Below, piece by piece: positions 1 through 7,526 of a stretch of DNA of 14,693 bases. The position numbers were made by a program, and so were the translations under genes. The first letter of the stretch is position 1; every line of letters begins with the position of its first letter. The notes under the pieces are model-generated. The model saw nothing but the letters and a program-made list of their open reading frames with translations, ran no database searches and was not told where the DNA came from. The stretch comes from Clostridia bacterium. GTDB lineage: Bacteria > Bacillota > Clostridia > Oscillospirales > Acutalibacteraceae. The DNA is taken from contig JAFOCH010000067.1 of NCBI GenBank assembly GCA_017381395.1, positions 1 to 14,693 of the forward strand, given 5' to 3'.

Positions 1-285
1 CGCGGTGCCAGAATTTCAAAGATTCTCGAGGAACTCTATCCTGAAAAGATTGATATTATCAAGTATTCAGAGGATCCCGTTGAATTTATAAAGGAAGCTC
101 TTTCACCGGCAAAGGTTCTGTCGGTAGAACTCGACACCGAAGGACAAAAGGTTTGCAAGGCAACCGTTCCGGATGGTCAGCTTTCACTTGCCATCGGTAA
201 CAAGGGTCAGAACGTACGTTTAGCCGCACGTTTGACCGGATGGAAGATTGATATTCGTCCCGAAAGCGGTTTCTACGGCGAATAA
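1..285 (+). CDS. nusA: Transcription termination/antitermination factor NusA, C-terminal part (5' end outside window)
   Basis: The window opens inside an ORF in frame 1 whose last 94 residues are visible before the TAA at 283-285. The sequence is the second KH domain of NusA: an SPAKV segment (about visible residues 35-39) leads to LAIGNKGQNVRLAARLTGWK, the NusA KH2 signature with a G-N-K-G loop, followed by a short tail ending in GFYGE. NusA binds RNA polymerase and nascent RNA and modulates pausing, termination and antitermination. There is no sign of the extra acidic repeats that some proteobacterial NusA proteins carry after KH2, as is usual in Bacillota. Its place just upstream of ylxR-ylxQ-infB is the conserved operon order and supports the assignment. 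The start and the S1 and KH1 domains lie outside the window. Confidence 0.96.
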   Translation, partial: RGARISKILEELYPEKIDIIKYSEDPVEFIKEALSPAKVLSVELDTEGQKVCKATVPDGQLSLAIGNKGQNVRLAARLTGWKIDIRPESGFYGE

Positions 286-320
286 TTTTAAAGGAAAAAG
301 TTACAAGGAGGCGTTGGTTT

Positions 321-590
321 ATGCAAAAGCGTAAACAGCCGATGAGAATGTGTGTCGGTTGCGGCGAAATGAAGGAAAAACGCGAACTGATCAGAGTAGT
401 AAAGTCATCGGAAGGCGAAATTTCGCTTGACAAAACAGGAAAGAAAAACGGACGAGGTGCATACATTTGCCCGAATGCCGATTGTCTCAAAAAAGCCCGT
501 AAATCAAAGCGCATTGACCGTGCCTTCGAGGTTACCATACCCGACGAAATATATAACGGTATGGAGGAGGAAATATCAGCCGATGAATAG
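321..590 (+). CDS. ylxR: YlxR family protein (RNase P modulator RnpM)
   Basis: This 89-residue protein has the YlxR (DUF448) pattern: RMCVGCGEMKEKRELIR near the N-terminus (residues 9-25), then a D-K-T-G-K element, the GRGAYIC loop and a second cysteine in PNADC, giving two CxxC-like or Cys-pair sites. In Bacillus subtilis the family member has been reported to bind the RNase P RNA and modulate RNase P (RnpM); older work described a nucleic-acid-binding fold of unknown role. The ATG at 321 is preceded by a strong AAGGAGG at 305-311, nine bases upstream. The gene lies 35 bp after nusA and its last 8 bases overlap ylxQ, so it belongs to the nusA-infB transcript. Family assignment is secure. The RNase P role is taken from Bacillus and is inferred here. 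Confidence 0.93.
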   Translation: MQKRKQPMRMCVGCGEMKEKRELIRVVKSSEGEISLDKTGKKNGRGAYICPNADCLKKARKSKRIDRAFEVTIPDEIYNGMEEEISADE

Positions 591-906
591 AATTTTATCT
601 CTGCTCGGGCTTGTCAGACGAGCAGGAAAAATGGCGATTGGCTATAATGAAACCCTTTCAACCGCAAAGAATAAAAAGGCGTACTTGATTATGTTCGCCA
701 ATGACATTTCGCCAAAAACAGCAAAGGAAGCAAACTTTGTCGGCGAAAAATATAAAGTCCCTGTTATTAAGCTTGACTGTATGCTCGATGAACTTTCCGC
801 TTCAATCGGAATAAAAGCCGGCGTAGTCGCAGTTACCGAAAAGGGCTTTGCGGAGAAGTTACTCACTTTACACAATACAATGAGGAAGGATGAATCAGCT
901 ATATGA
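583..906 (+). CDS. ylxQ: YlxQ, L7Ae/L30e-family putative RNA-binding protein
   Basis: This is a 107-residue protein starting MNRILSLLGLVRRAGK, the typical opening of YlxQ-type L7Ae/L30e/Gadd45 fold proteins, followed by a G-Y-N-E segment, a beta strand AYLIMFANDIS and a second strand KVPVIKL. The family fold binds kink-turn RNA, but the cellular role of YlxQ is not established. The open frame continues upstream to an ATG at 427. I choose the ATG at 583 because it gives the family's usual length and N-terminus and has GGAGGAGG at 563-570, about 12 bases upstream. The start lies inside the last codons of ylxR (8-nt overlap), and the stop TGA shares bases with the infB start as ATGA, both typical of translational coupling. 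It lies between ylxR and infB, as in other Bacillota. Confidence 0.9.
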   Translation: MNRILSLLGLVRRAGKMAIGYNETLSTAKNKKAYLIMFANDISPKTAKEANFVGEKYKVPVIKLDCMLDELSASIGIKAGVVAVTEKGFAEKLLTLHNTMRKDESAI

Positions 907-3365
907 TGATTAAATATATAGTACACGAGGTTGCAAAAGACTTTGATGTACCGAGCAAGGATATTATTACACTTCTTTCAGGATTTGTCAGCGAACCGAA
1001 AAAGAGTCAGACTGTTCTCGAAGAGAATGAACTGAATATAATTTTTGATTACATGACTCAAAATAATCAGGTTGAATCGTTTGACAATTACTTTGCCCAG
1101 GGCGAAAAGGCGAGAGAAGAACGCAGTAAAGCAGAGGCAGAGGCAAAGGAAGCCAAATTAGCCGAACAGGCCCGAATTGCCGAGGAATTTGCCGCAATGG
1201 CTAGAGCGGCAAAGGCCGAAAAGGAAGGTAAAGCACCTGCTAAACCTGCCGCTGAAAAGGCAGAAAAGCCTGCACAAAAGGCCGAAAATAATAAATCAGA
1301 CGAAAAGAAACCGGCTGCACCGACAGGTGAAAAACAGCCCATGCCCGAAAAGAAGAAAAAGGCACCTTCGGTTGCTCCTAACAGAGGACCTGCCGAAATT
1401 CGTAAGGTTGATATGCACTCAGCTTATGTTGAACTTGACCGTTATAATGAAAAGTACGAGTCAATTGCAAGTGATAAGGGCGTAAATACCCAAACACAGA
1501 ACCGTCAACAGATTAAAAAGCGTCCTCAGCAGGGCTATCCCAAAAAGGGACCCAAGCGCGAAACAGAGGCAGATAAGCTCCGTCGCATTCAGCTCGAAAG
1601 AATTAAGAAAATGCCGCTTAAAATCACTGTCGGTGACGAAATCACCGTTGGCGACCTTGCAACAAAGCTTAAAAAGACCGCTGCAGAGGTTATTAAGCAG
1701 CTTATGCTTCTTGGCATAATGGCCATAATTACACAGACAATTGACTACGATACAGCCGAAATCGTTGCAACCGAGCTTGGCGCGAAGGTTGAGCGTGAGG
1801 TAGTTGTAACAATCGAAGAGCGTATCATGGACGATACCGAGGATACTACAGAAAATCTCCGTCCCCGTAGCCCTGTTGTCTGCGTAATGGGTCACGTTGA
1901 CCATGGTAAGACATCGCTTCTCGATGCTATTCGTAATAAGAATGTAACCTCAACCGAAGCAGGTGGAATTACTCAGCATATCGGTGCTTACCGCGTTAAG
2001 TTAGAGGATAGAGAGATTACATTCCTCGATACTCCCGGACATGCAGCATTTACTTCCATGCGTGCCAGAGGTGCTATGGCTACCGATATTGCCGTACTCG
2101 TTGTTGCTGCTGATGACGGTATTATGCCGCAGACAATCGAAGCAATTAACCACGCCAGAGCCGCAAAGGTTCAGGTCATTGTTGCAATAAATAAAATGGA
2201 TAAGCCGACTGCAAACCCCGATAGAGTAAAGCAGCAGCTTACCGAGCATAACATCATTCCTGAGGAATGGGGCGGAGACGTTATCTGCGTACCCGTTTCG
2301 GCAAAGTCACATCAGGGTATTGATGACCTTCTCGAAAATATCATTCTCGTTGCCGATGTTATGGAATTAAAGGCAAACCCTGACAGAAGAGCAGGCGGTA
2401 TTGTTATCGAAGCTCGTCTTGACAAGGGTAGAGGCCCTGTTGCAACCCTCCTCGTTCAGAAGGGTACACTTAATCACGGTGACATTATCGTTGCAGGAAC
2501 ATCGGTCGGCCGTGTAAGAGGAATGGTTGACGAAAATGGTGCAAAGATTACTTCCGCAGGCCCGTCTGTACCGGTTGAGATTATCGGTCTGGCCGAAGTT
2601 CCGAGCGCAGGTGATGAATTTAATGCCGTTTCTGATGAGCGTCTTGCACGTGAGCTTGTTGAACAGCGTAAACAGCGTGCTAAGGAAGAAATTTGGAAGG
2701 CACAGCAGAAGGTTACACTTGATAACTTCTTTGACCAGTTTTCTGACGGCGATTTGAAGGAACTCAACGTAATTGTTAAGGCCGACGTTCAGGGCTCTGT
2801 TGAGGCCGTTCGTCAGTCACTCGAAAAGCTTACAAACGAAGAGGTTCGTGTGTCGGTAGTTCATGGCGGTGTTGGTGCAATTAACGAATCCGACGTTATG
2901 CTTGCTAACACATCGAACGCAATTATCGTTGGATTTAACGTTCGTCCTGATGTCGGCGCTAAGAATAATGCAGAAAGAGACGGCGTCGAAATCAGAACCT
3001 ACCGCGTAATTTACGATTGTATCGAAGAAATCGAAGCTGCTATGAAGGGTATGTTAGCACCGAAAACACGCGAAGTTGTACTCGGCTCGGTTGACGTACG
3101 TCAGGTATATAAGATTTCTAATGTCGGCGCAATCGCAGGTTCTTACGTTACTGACGGTAAGGTTACACGTGCTTGTCAAATTCGTGTTATCCGTGACGGT
3201 ATCGTTATCGCCGAGGATAAGATTGACTCGCTCAAGCGCTTTAAGGATGATGCAAAAGAGGTTGCCCAGGGCTACGAGTGCGGTATCGGACTCGAAAAGT
3301 TCAATGACATCAAGGAAGGCGACCGTTTCGAGGCCTTTATTATCGAAGAATATAGAGAGGATTGA
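903..3365 (+). CDS. infB: Translation initiation factor IF-2
   Basis: IF2 is the GTPase that brings initiator fMet-tRNA to the 30S subunit and promotes 50S joining. The 820-residue protein begins with a small IF2_N module (about residues 1-55), then a long Lys/Glu/Ala/Pro-rich linker (about 65-225) of low complexity, as is normal for the family. A second IF2_N module spans about 240-290. The G domain shows G1 GHVDHGKT at 330-337, G3 DTPGH at 376-380, G4 NKMDK at 430-434 and G5 SAK at 466-468. Domains II, III and the fMet-tRNA-binding C-terminal domain follow, ending near GYECGIGLEKFNDIKEGD. All G motifs are canonical. The ATG at 903 overlaps the ylxQ stop (ATGA); a second in-frame ATG follows at 906, and AGGAAGGA at 883-890 is the likely SD. 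rbfA starts 6 bp after the stop. Confidence 0.98.
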   Translation: MMIKYIVHEVAKDFDVPSKDIITLLSGFVSEPKKSQTVLEENELNIIFDYMTQNNQVESFDNYFAQGEKAREERSKAEAEAKEAKLAEQARIAEEFAAMARAAKAEKEGKAPAKPAAEKAEKPAQKAENNKSDEKKPAAPTGEKQPMPEKKKKAPSVAPNRGPAEIRKVDMHSAYVELDRYNEKYESIASDKGVNTQTQNRQQIKKRPQQGYPKKGPKRETEADKLRRIQLERIKKMPLKITVGDEITVGDLATKLKKTAAEVIKQLMLLGIMAIITQTIDYDTAEIVATELGAKVEREVVVTIEERIMDDTEDTTENLRPRSPVVCVMGHVDHGKTSLLDAIRNKNVTSTEAGGITQHIGAYRVKLEDREITFLDTPGHAAFTSMRARGAMATDIAVLVVAADDGIMPQTIEAINHARAAKVQVIVAINKMDKPTANPDRVKQQLTEHNIIPEEWGGDVICVPVSAKSHQGIDDLLENIILVADVMELKANPDRRAGGIVIEARLDKGRGPVATLLVQKGTLNHGDIIVAGTSVGRVRGMVDENGAKITSAGPSVPVEIIGLAEVPSAGDEFNAVSDERLARELVEQRKQRAKEEIWKAQQKVTLDNFFDQFSDGDLKELNVIVKADVQGSVEAVRQSLEKLTNEEVRVSVVHGGVGAINESDVMLANTSNAIIVGFNVRPDVGAKNNAERDGVEIRTYRVIYDCIEEIEAAMKGMLAPKTREVVLGSVDVRQVYKISNVGAIAGSYVTDGKVTRACQIRVIRDGIVIAEDKIDSLKRFKDDAKEVAQGYECGIGLEKFNDIKEGDRFEAFIIEEYRED

Positions 3366-3371
3366 GCATAA

Positions 3372-3731
3372 ATGGCAGGTTACAAAATTGACCGTATTTC
3401 GTCCGATTTTAAGCGTGAGATTTCGTCTATTATGCGCGAGTTAAAGGATCCGCGTGTATCGGGACTTATGCTTTCTGTTGTCAGATGCGAGGTCACAAAC
3501 GATTTGTCTTATGCAAAGATATACGTCTGTGCTATGGAGGGCTTTGAAGCGGCAAAACGCGCTGTCGAAGGACTAAAAAGCGCGGGTGGATATATCCGCC
3601 GAGAGCTTGGCTCACGACTTTCTATTCGTAAAATTCCGGAATTGCGCTTTATAGCTGACGATTCCATTGAATATAGCTCAAAAATTGCGCATATGCTTGA
3701 AGGTTTGAGCGATGAGGTAAAGAATGACTGA
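3372..3731 (+). CDS. rbfA: 30S ribosome-binding factor RbfA
   Basis: RbfA binds the 30S subunit near helix 1 of 16S rRNA and is needed for late 30S maturation and cold adaptation. The 119-residue protein has the family landmarks: an N-terminal helix RISSDFKREISSIM, the LKDPRVSG motif, the KH-like strand SYAKIYV, and the C-terminal YIRRELGSRLSIRKIPEL segment followed by DDSIEYSSKI. The length is typical. It begins 6 bp after infB, with GAGAGGA inside the end of infB (3354-3361) acting as a plausible SD, and its last 8 bases overlap the start of nrnA. The order infB-rbfA is the near-universal bacterial arrangement. Nothing unusual was seen. Confidence 0.97.
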   Translation: MAGYKIDRISSDFKREISSIMRELKDPRVSGLMLSVVRCEVTNDLSYAKIYVCAMEGFEAAKRAVEGLKSAGGYIRRELGSRLSIRKIPELRFIADDSIEYSSKIAHMLEGLSDEVKND

Positions 3732-4665
3732 TATTAAAACTATTGCAGCATTTTTTAGTAAAAATGATAATTTTTTAATACTTTCTCATGCGTCACCCGA
3801 CGGGGATACCGTCGGGTCAGCGTATGGGCTTTGCCACGCTTTGCATAAAATGGGCAAAAAGGCGAGGGTAGAATGTGCTGACGAAATCCCTGCGCGGTAT
3901 GATTATATGGTAAAACCGGTCGAAATCCAGGATTTTCAGCACGAAAATATCGTTGCCGTTGACGTTGCTGATTTAAAGCTCTTGGGCAAAAATAATGAGC
4001 TTTACGGTGATAAAATTGCCCTTGCAATCGACCATCACCGCTCGAATAAGGGCTATGCACCGATTACTTATGTCAATGCTGATGCAGGAGCGAATTGCGA
4101 GAATATTTACGCGCTTATTTTGGAGCTTGGTGTCGAAATTGACAAGGTGATTGCAGACAATCTTTATACAGGAATTGTCACCGACACCGGCTGCTTTAAG
4201 TATCAAAATACTACATCGAATACACATATTATCGCATCCAAGTTGATCGAATGTGGTGCTAATTATTACGAAATCAATCGCATTATGTTCGATACTAAAT
4301 CGTTTGCGCGATTAAAGGTCGAGCAGCAGGCGGTTGATAATATCGAAATGCACTTTGATAATCGTTGTGCACTTATGACCATTACAGCCGAAATGCAGAG
4401 TATGGTTACACCAGACGAGCTTGAAGGAGTAACACCCATTCCGCGCCAAATCGAAGGGGTTGTAATCGGTGTCACCATTCGCGAAAAAACAGCGGGTAAA
4501 TTCAAATGCTCGGTCCGTACGCACGAGCCGATTGACGCATCCGAAATTTGTGCAATGCTTGGCGGTGGTGGACATAACAGAGCTGCCGGTTGCGAGATTT
4601 TGGGTACTATCGATGAAGCCAAGCAGAAGATGTTAAAAGCAATCTCTGACTATCTCGGTGAATGA
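3724..4665 (+). CDS. nrnA: DHH/DHHA1 phosphoesterase, bifunctional oligoribonuclease/pAp phosphatase NrnA
   Basis: The protein has 313 residues. DHH motif I is HASPDGD at 22-28, motif II is the Asp of VDVAD at 80, and motif III is DHH at 103-105; these coordinate two catalytic metal ions. The C-terminal DHHA1 domain carries the substrate-binding GGGGH at 280-284. NrnA proteins degrade 2-5 nt RNA fragments and, in several Gram-positives, dephosphorylate 3'-phosphoadenosine-5'-phosphate; some relatives cleave linear dinucleotides from cyclic-di-AMP breakdown. The compact two-domain architecture without PAS, GGDEF or membrane segments argues against GdpP. The ATG at 3724 has GAGGT at 3714-3718 upstream and lies within the last 8 bases of rbfA. 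Position between rbfA and truB is common in Clostridia. A strong 9-bp hairpin lies in the motif I codons (listed separately). The exact substrate is inferred. Confidence 0.92.
   Translation: MTDIKTIAAFFSKNDNFLILSHASPDGDTVGSAYGLCHALHKMGKKARVECADEIPARYDYMVKPVEIQDFQHENIVAVDVADLKLLGKNNELYGDKIALAIDHHRSNKGYAPITYVNADAGANCENIYALILELGVEIDKVIADNLYTGIVTDTGCFKYQNTTSNTHIIASKLIECGANYYEINRIMFDTKSFARLKVEQQAVDNIEMHFDNRCALMTITAEMQSMVTPDELEGVTPIPRQIEGVVIGVTIREKTAGKFKCSVRTHEPIDASEICAMLGGGGHNRAAGCEILGTIDEAKQKMLKAISDYLGE
3795..3817 (+). repeat. Perfect 9-bp inverted repeat inside nrnA
   Basis: ACCCGACGG at 3795-3803 and its exact reverse complement CCGTCGGGT at 3809-3817 flank the 5-base loop GGATA. The hairpin falls about 70 bases into nrnA, directly in the codons for the conserved SPDGDTVG motif. 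It is not followed by a T-run, so it is not an intrinsic terminator. It may be chance, since P-D-G followed by T-V-G can be coded in a symmetric way, or it may be an RNA structure that affects translation or decay. Confidence 0.6.
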
Positions 4666-4666
4666 T

Positions 4667-5545
4667 ATGCAGGGGATGATTTTACTTGACAAGCCGGAGG
4701 GAATGACCTCCTTCTCGGCAGTGTCGGCGGTTAAGAGAATTTTTGGCGAAAAAAGGGTAGGTCACACGGGCACTCTTGATCCGATGGCGACAGGAGTTTT
4801 ACCGATTTTGCTTGGTCGAGCAACTCGACTTTGCGATCTTATGCTTGTCGCGGACAAGCGATATACCGCCGAGGTTTTGCTTGGCGTTGAAACAGATACC
4901 CTCGATATAACGGGTAATGTTATTAAAGAAACCGATTGCGATATTTCTGTCGCTGAATTCGAGTCGGTTTGTAGTCGATTTGTTGGCGAATATAACCAGG
5001 TTCCACCTATGTTTTCTGCGCTGAAAAAGGATGGAGTGCGACTTTATGATTTAGCCCGTCAGGGCGTAGAAATCGAAAGGGAAGCCCGTCTGGTTAATAT
5101 TAAAAAGCTAGATATAATCCAAAAAAGTGGCAAAAATAAGTTTATAATCGACGTAATTTGTTCAAAAGGAACTTATATTCGTTCACTTGCTGACGATTTG
5201 GGTAAGACGCTAGGCGTAGGCGCTACGCTGACCATGCTCAGACGTACTGAAACGGCAGGTTACACCGCCGATATGTGTGTAACTCTCGATAAATTAAAGG
5301 AAAATCCGCAAAAGTATTTGCGCGAAGCCGATTCGGTGGTTTCCTATTGTCCGGCGGTAAACGTGACGGATAATCAGACACGCCGCTTTTTAAATGGCGG
5401 AGAGCTGTTTTTAGAACGAATAAACTTTGATACCGACGTGTCTGACGGAGATTTAATTCGCGTCTATTCATATGACAATAAATTCCTCGGACTTGGATTG
5501 GTTGATGGTGAATTGTTAAAGATTAAGTGTATAATCACGGAGTGA
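4667..5545 (+). CDS. truB: tRNA pseudouridine(55) synthase TruB
   Basis: TruB converts U55 in the T-loop of tRNAs to pseudouridine. With the ATG at 4667 the protein has 292 residues and starts MQGMILLDKPEGMTSF, matching the family N-terminus. The catalytic aspartate is D38 in GHTGTLDPMATG, followed by the RYTAEVLLG strand, the RLYDLARQG helix region and YIRSLADDLG. The last part (about 230-292) is a small PUA-like domain with LNGGEL and VYSYDNKFLGLG. The frame is open from a GTG at 4658, which overlaps nrnA by 8 bases. I prefer 4667 because it matches the family start and has GGTGA at 4657-4661, although this SD is weak and translation may rely on coupling to nrnA, whose TGA ends one base before it. 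ribF follows 9 bp downstream. Confidence 0.95.
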   Translation: MQGMILLDKPEGMTSFSAVSAVKRIFGEKRVGHTGTLDPMATGVLPILLGRATRLCDLMLVADKRYTAEVLLGVETDTLDITGNVIKETDCDISVAEFESVCSRFVGEYNQVPPMFSALKKDGVRLYDLARQGVEIEREARLVNIKKLDIIQKSGKNKFIIDVICSKGTYIRSLADDLGKTLGVGATLTMLRRTETAGYTADMCVTLDKLKENPQKYLREADSVVSYCPAVNVTDNQTRRFLNGGELFLERINFDTDVSDGDLIRVYSYDNKFLGLGLVDGELLKIKCIITE

Positions 5546-5554
5546 TAACAGGTA

Positions 5555-6439
5555 ATGAAGGTTTTACAAAGCCCGATATTTTTCGAAAATGGCTGTGCGG
5601 CAGCACTTGGTACCTTTGATGGCGTACATTTAGGTCATCAGAGGGTAATTTCGGTTGCGGTAAAATCAGGATTTACCCCTGTTGTCATTATGATTATGCA
5701 AAAAAATCGAAAAAAGCGAATTTTTTCGGATGAACTGAATTTCAGTTTTCTCGCAGAATTGGGTGTAGATACTGTAATTTGTCTTGACCTTGACGAAATT
5801 CGCGATATGAACCCCAATGAATATCTCGAAATGCTGTATGAAAAAATGAACGTGCGACTTTTTGTCTGTGGCGAAAATCACCGATTTGGTAAAGGTGCCT
5901 GCGGCAGTTTCGAAGATATAAGCCGTTTTTGCGCTCAGAAGGGGATAGTAAGTGAGAAATGCGATACGGTGACGGTCAACGGAGTTACAGCATCGTCAAC
6001 CGCTATCAGACAATTAATTTCGAATGGCGAAATGAAGGCGGCGTATTCTCTCATGGGTCATTGCTACGCCATTGATTTTAGCGTAATTAGAGGGGACGGC
6101 CGCGGTCACGAAATGGGCTTCCCGACAATAAATCAGCAATATGGAGAAACCTATATTTTACCCAAGTTTGGCGTATATGCAGGGGTTGCATTGGTTGATG
6201 ATAAAGAATACCCTGCGGTACTGAATGTAGGAATTCGACCGACATTTTTGACTGATAAGCCCCTTGCCGAAACTCATATTATTGGATATTCCGGTGACCT
6301 GTATGATAAAAAGATCTGTGTTATGTTTAAGGAACACATCCGAAATGAAAAAAAGTTTATGTCCCTTGACGAAATCATTTCAGCGATAGAAAATGATAAA
6401 AATGAATGTTTAAGAATACTCAAAAACTGCAATTTCTGA
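5555..6439 (+). CDS. ribF: Bifunctional riboflavin kinase / FAD synthetase RibF
   Basis: RibF phosphorylates riboflavin to FMN and then adenylates it to FAD. The 294-residue protein has the N-terminal nucleotidyltransferase domain (about 1-165), with GTFDGVHLGH at 19-28 carrying the HxGH catalytic signature, a GENHRFGKGACG loop near 105-118, and SSTAIR at 147-152. The C-terminal kinase domain (about 168-290) has GRGHEMGFPTIN with PTIN at 190-193 where most members have PTAN, then YAGVALVDDKEYPAVLNVGIRPTF. The TFxPHP element usually found after the first helix is not recognisable; the stretch there reads VVIMIMQKNRKKR. All main catalytic motifs remain, so both activities are likely. The ATG at 5555 is preceded by GGAGTGA at 5539-5545, which overlaps the truB stop. 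It is the last gene of the operon, with a hairpin over its stop codon. Confidence 0.94.
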   Translation: MKVLQSPIFFENGCAAALGTFDGVHLGHQRVISVAVKSGFTPVVIMIMQKNRKKRIFSDELNFSFLAELGVDTVICLDLDEIRDMNPNEYLEMLYEKMNVRLFVCGENHRFGKGACGSFEDISRFCAQKGIVSEKCDTVTVNGVTASSTAIRQLISNGEMKAAYSLMGHCYAIDFSVIRGDGRGHEMGFPTINQQYGETYILPKFGVYAGVALVDDKEYPAVLNVGIRPTFLTDKPLAETHIIGYSGDLYDKKICVMFKEHIRNEKKFMSLDEIISAIENDKNECLRILKNCNF

Positions 6440-6451
6440 TTGCATTTTTTT
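6422..6451 (+). terminator. Putative intrinsic terminator overlapping the ribF stop codon
   Basis: TGCAAT at 6428-6433 pairs with ATTGCA at 6439-6444 around the 5-base loop TTCTG, and a run of seven T (6445-6451) follows at once. The A-run just upstream (6422-6426) can extend the stem through A-T pairs against the T-run. The TGA stop of ribF lies inside the structure (6437-6439). The stem is short and AT-rich, so efficiency may be low, but the place is right: end of the nusA-ribF operon and before a new promoter. Confidence 0.5.
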
Positions 6452-6521
6452 GTTTACAATTTGTTTATAATTTATGTGCAAATTAACTGTATTTCGTTGC
6501 AAAAAACTACAAAAAGAACAG

Positions 6522-6550
6522 TTGAAAATATTACAATATAAGCGTATAAT
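6522..6550 (+). promoter_or_regulatory. Sigma-A type promoter of the MoxR-DUF58-transglutaminase module
   Basis: TTGAAA at 6522-6527 and a perfect TATAAT at 6545-6550 are separated by exactly 17 bases, in an AT-rich spacer between ribF and the MoxR gene. Transcription would start at about 6556-6558, leaving a leader of roughly 28 bases before the ATG at 6585. It is the best promoter match in the ribF-MoxR gap. A second TATAAT at 6466-6471 has no -35 partner at the right distance. Confidence 0.72.
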
Positions 6551-6584
6551 AAGATAAAATATTATGTTTGAAAGTGAGAACATT

Positions 6585-7508
6585 ATGTTAAAAAAGATTA
6601 TTAAAAACGTTGAAAACGTAATCGTGGGCAAAAGAGATGCTATCGAACTTGTAATCACAGCCCTTATTTCAAATGGTCATATTCTTCTGGAGGACGTGCC
6701 CGGTGTAGGTAAAACTCGTCTTATTGCCGCAGTTGCAAGGTCGATTGACGGCTCGTTTAAACGTATTCAGTTTACGGCCGATGTACTGCCGTCCGACGTA
6801 ACAGGATTCTCTGTATATAATCAAAAGACGGGTGACTTTGAATTTAAAAACGGCGCAATTATGTCGCAGTTTGTACTTGCCGACGAAATTAACCGTACTT
6901 CGCCAAAAACACAGGCAGCCCTTCTCGAAGCGATGGAAGAAAAGCAAATTTCGGTTGATGGCGTTACTTACAAAATGCCTCAGCCCTTTATGGTAATGGC
7001 AACTCAAAACCCGATTGAATTTATGGGTACGTTTCCGCTTCCTGAGGCGCAGCTCGACCGCTTTTTGATTAAAATTTCGGTTGGCTATCCTGATGCTGAA
7101 AGTGAAAGAAGCGTACTTTCCATGCACCAGATGGACGATCCGTTTGAGTCACTTCAATCCGTTGCAACACCCGAGGATATTATCAATATTCAAAATGAGG
7201 TTAAAAAGGTTTTTGTTCACGAAAATCTCGAAAAATACATAGTTTCTATCGTTTCGGCTACGCGAAATCATCCGTCGGTTCGTTTGGGAGCCAGCCCGCG
7301 TGCCTCGCTTGCGCTTTATAGAACGGCTCAGGCAACAGCGTATATTAACGGACGTGACTTTGTCATTCCTGATGATATTCAAAAAATGGTTATTCCCGTT
7401 ATGGCGCATAGAATTATTCTTTCTCAGGAAACGAAATTCTCAAATACAACCGCTGACGACGTACTGAACGAAATCAAAAAGGCAGTACCCGTTCCGTCAG
7501 GAAAATAA
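6585..7508 (+). CDS. MoxR-family AAA+ ATPase
   Basis: MoxR ATPases are chaperone-like AAA+ proteins thought to remodel or activate partner complexes, usually with von Willebrand A or DUF58 proteins encoded next to them. The 307-residue protein has Walker A PGVGKT (GVGKT at 40-44), Walker B LADEINR (D100, E101), the sensor-like ATQNPIEFMGTFPLPEAQLDRF segment, and a C-terminal lid with GASPRASLAL. The length is typical. The frame opens at an ATG at 6564, but that codon lies only about 7 bases after the predicted transcription start and has no SD. I choose the ATG at 6585, preceded by AAAGTGAG at 6571-6578 with 6-base spacing, which gives the N-terminus MLKKIIKNVENVIVGK usual for the family. It is the first gene of a three-gene + strand module; the DUF58 gene follows 18 bp later. 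The substrate is unknown. Confidence 0.93.
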   Translation: MLKKIIKNVENVIVGKRDAIELVITALISNGHILLEDVPGVGKTRLIAAVARSIDGSFKRIQFTADVLPSDVTGFSVYNQKTGDFEFKNGAIMSQFVLADEINRTSPKTQAALLEAMEEKQISVDGVTYKMPQPFMVMATQNPIEFMGTFPLPEAQLDRFLIKISVGYPDAESERSVLSMHQMDDPFESLQSVATPEDIINIQNEVKKVFVHENLEKYIVSIVSATRNHPSVRLGASPRASLALYRTAQATAYINGRDFVIPDDIQKMVIPVMAHRIILSQETKFSNTTADDVLNEIKKAVPVPSGK

Positions 7509-7526
7509 AATTTATCAGGTGCAATA

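Noticed and set aside
427..582. Upstream extension of the ylxQ frame to the ATG at 427
   Set aside because: It would overlap most of ylxR in another frame; the ATG at 583 has a good SD and matches the family N-terminus and length.
1095..1580. Repetitive Lys/Glu/Ala-rich stretch in infB as a tandem repeat or a recombination insert
   Set aside because: Low-complexity linkers between the N-terminal modules and the G domain are normal in IF2; no exact DNA repeat unit is seen.
5214..5228. Hairpin GCGTAG/CTACGC inside truB
   Set aside because: Only a 6-bp stem with a 3-base loop in coding sequence, no T-run and no positional logic; such stems are expected by chance.
6466..6471. A TATAAT in the ribF-MoxR spacer as an extra promoter
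   Set aside because: No -35-like hexamer lies at 16-18 bases upstream (the site reads CATTTT). The TTTACA nearby is only 7 bases away.
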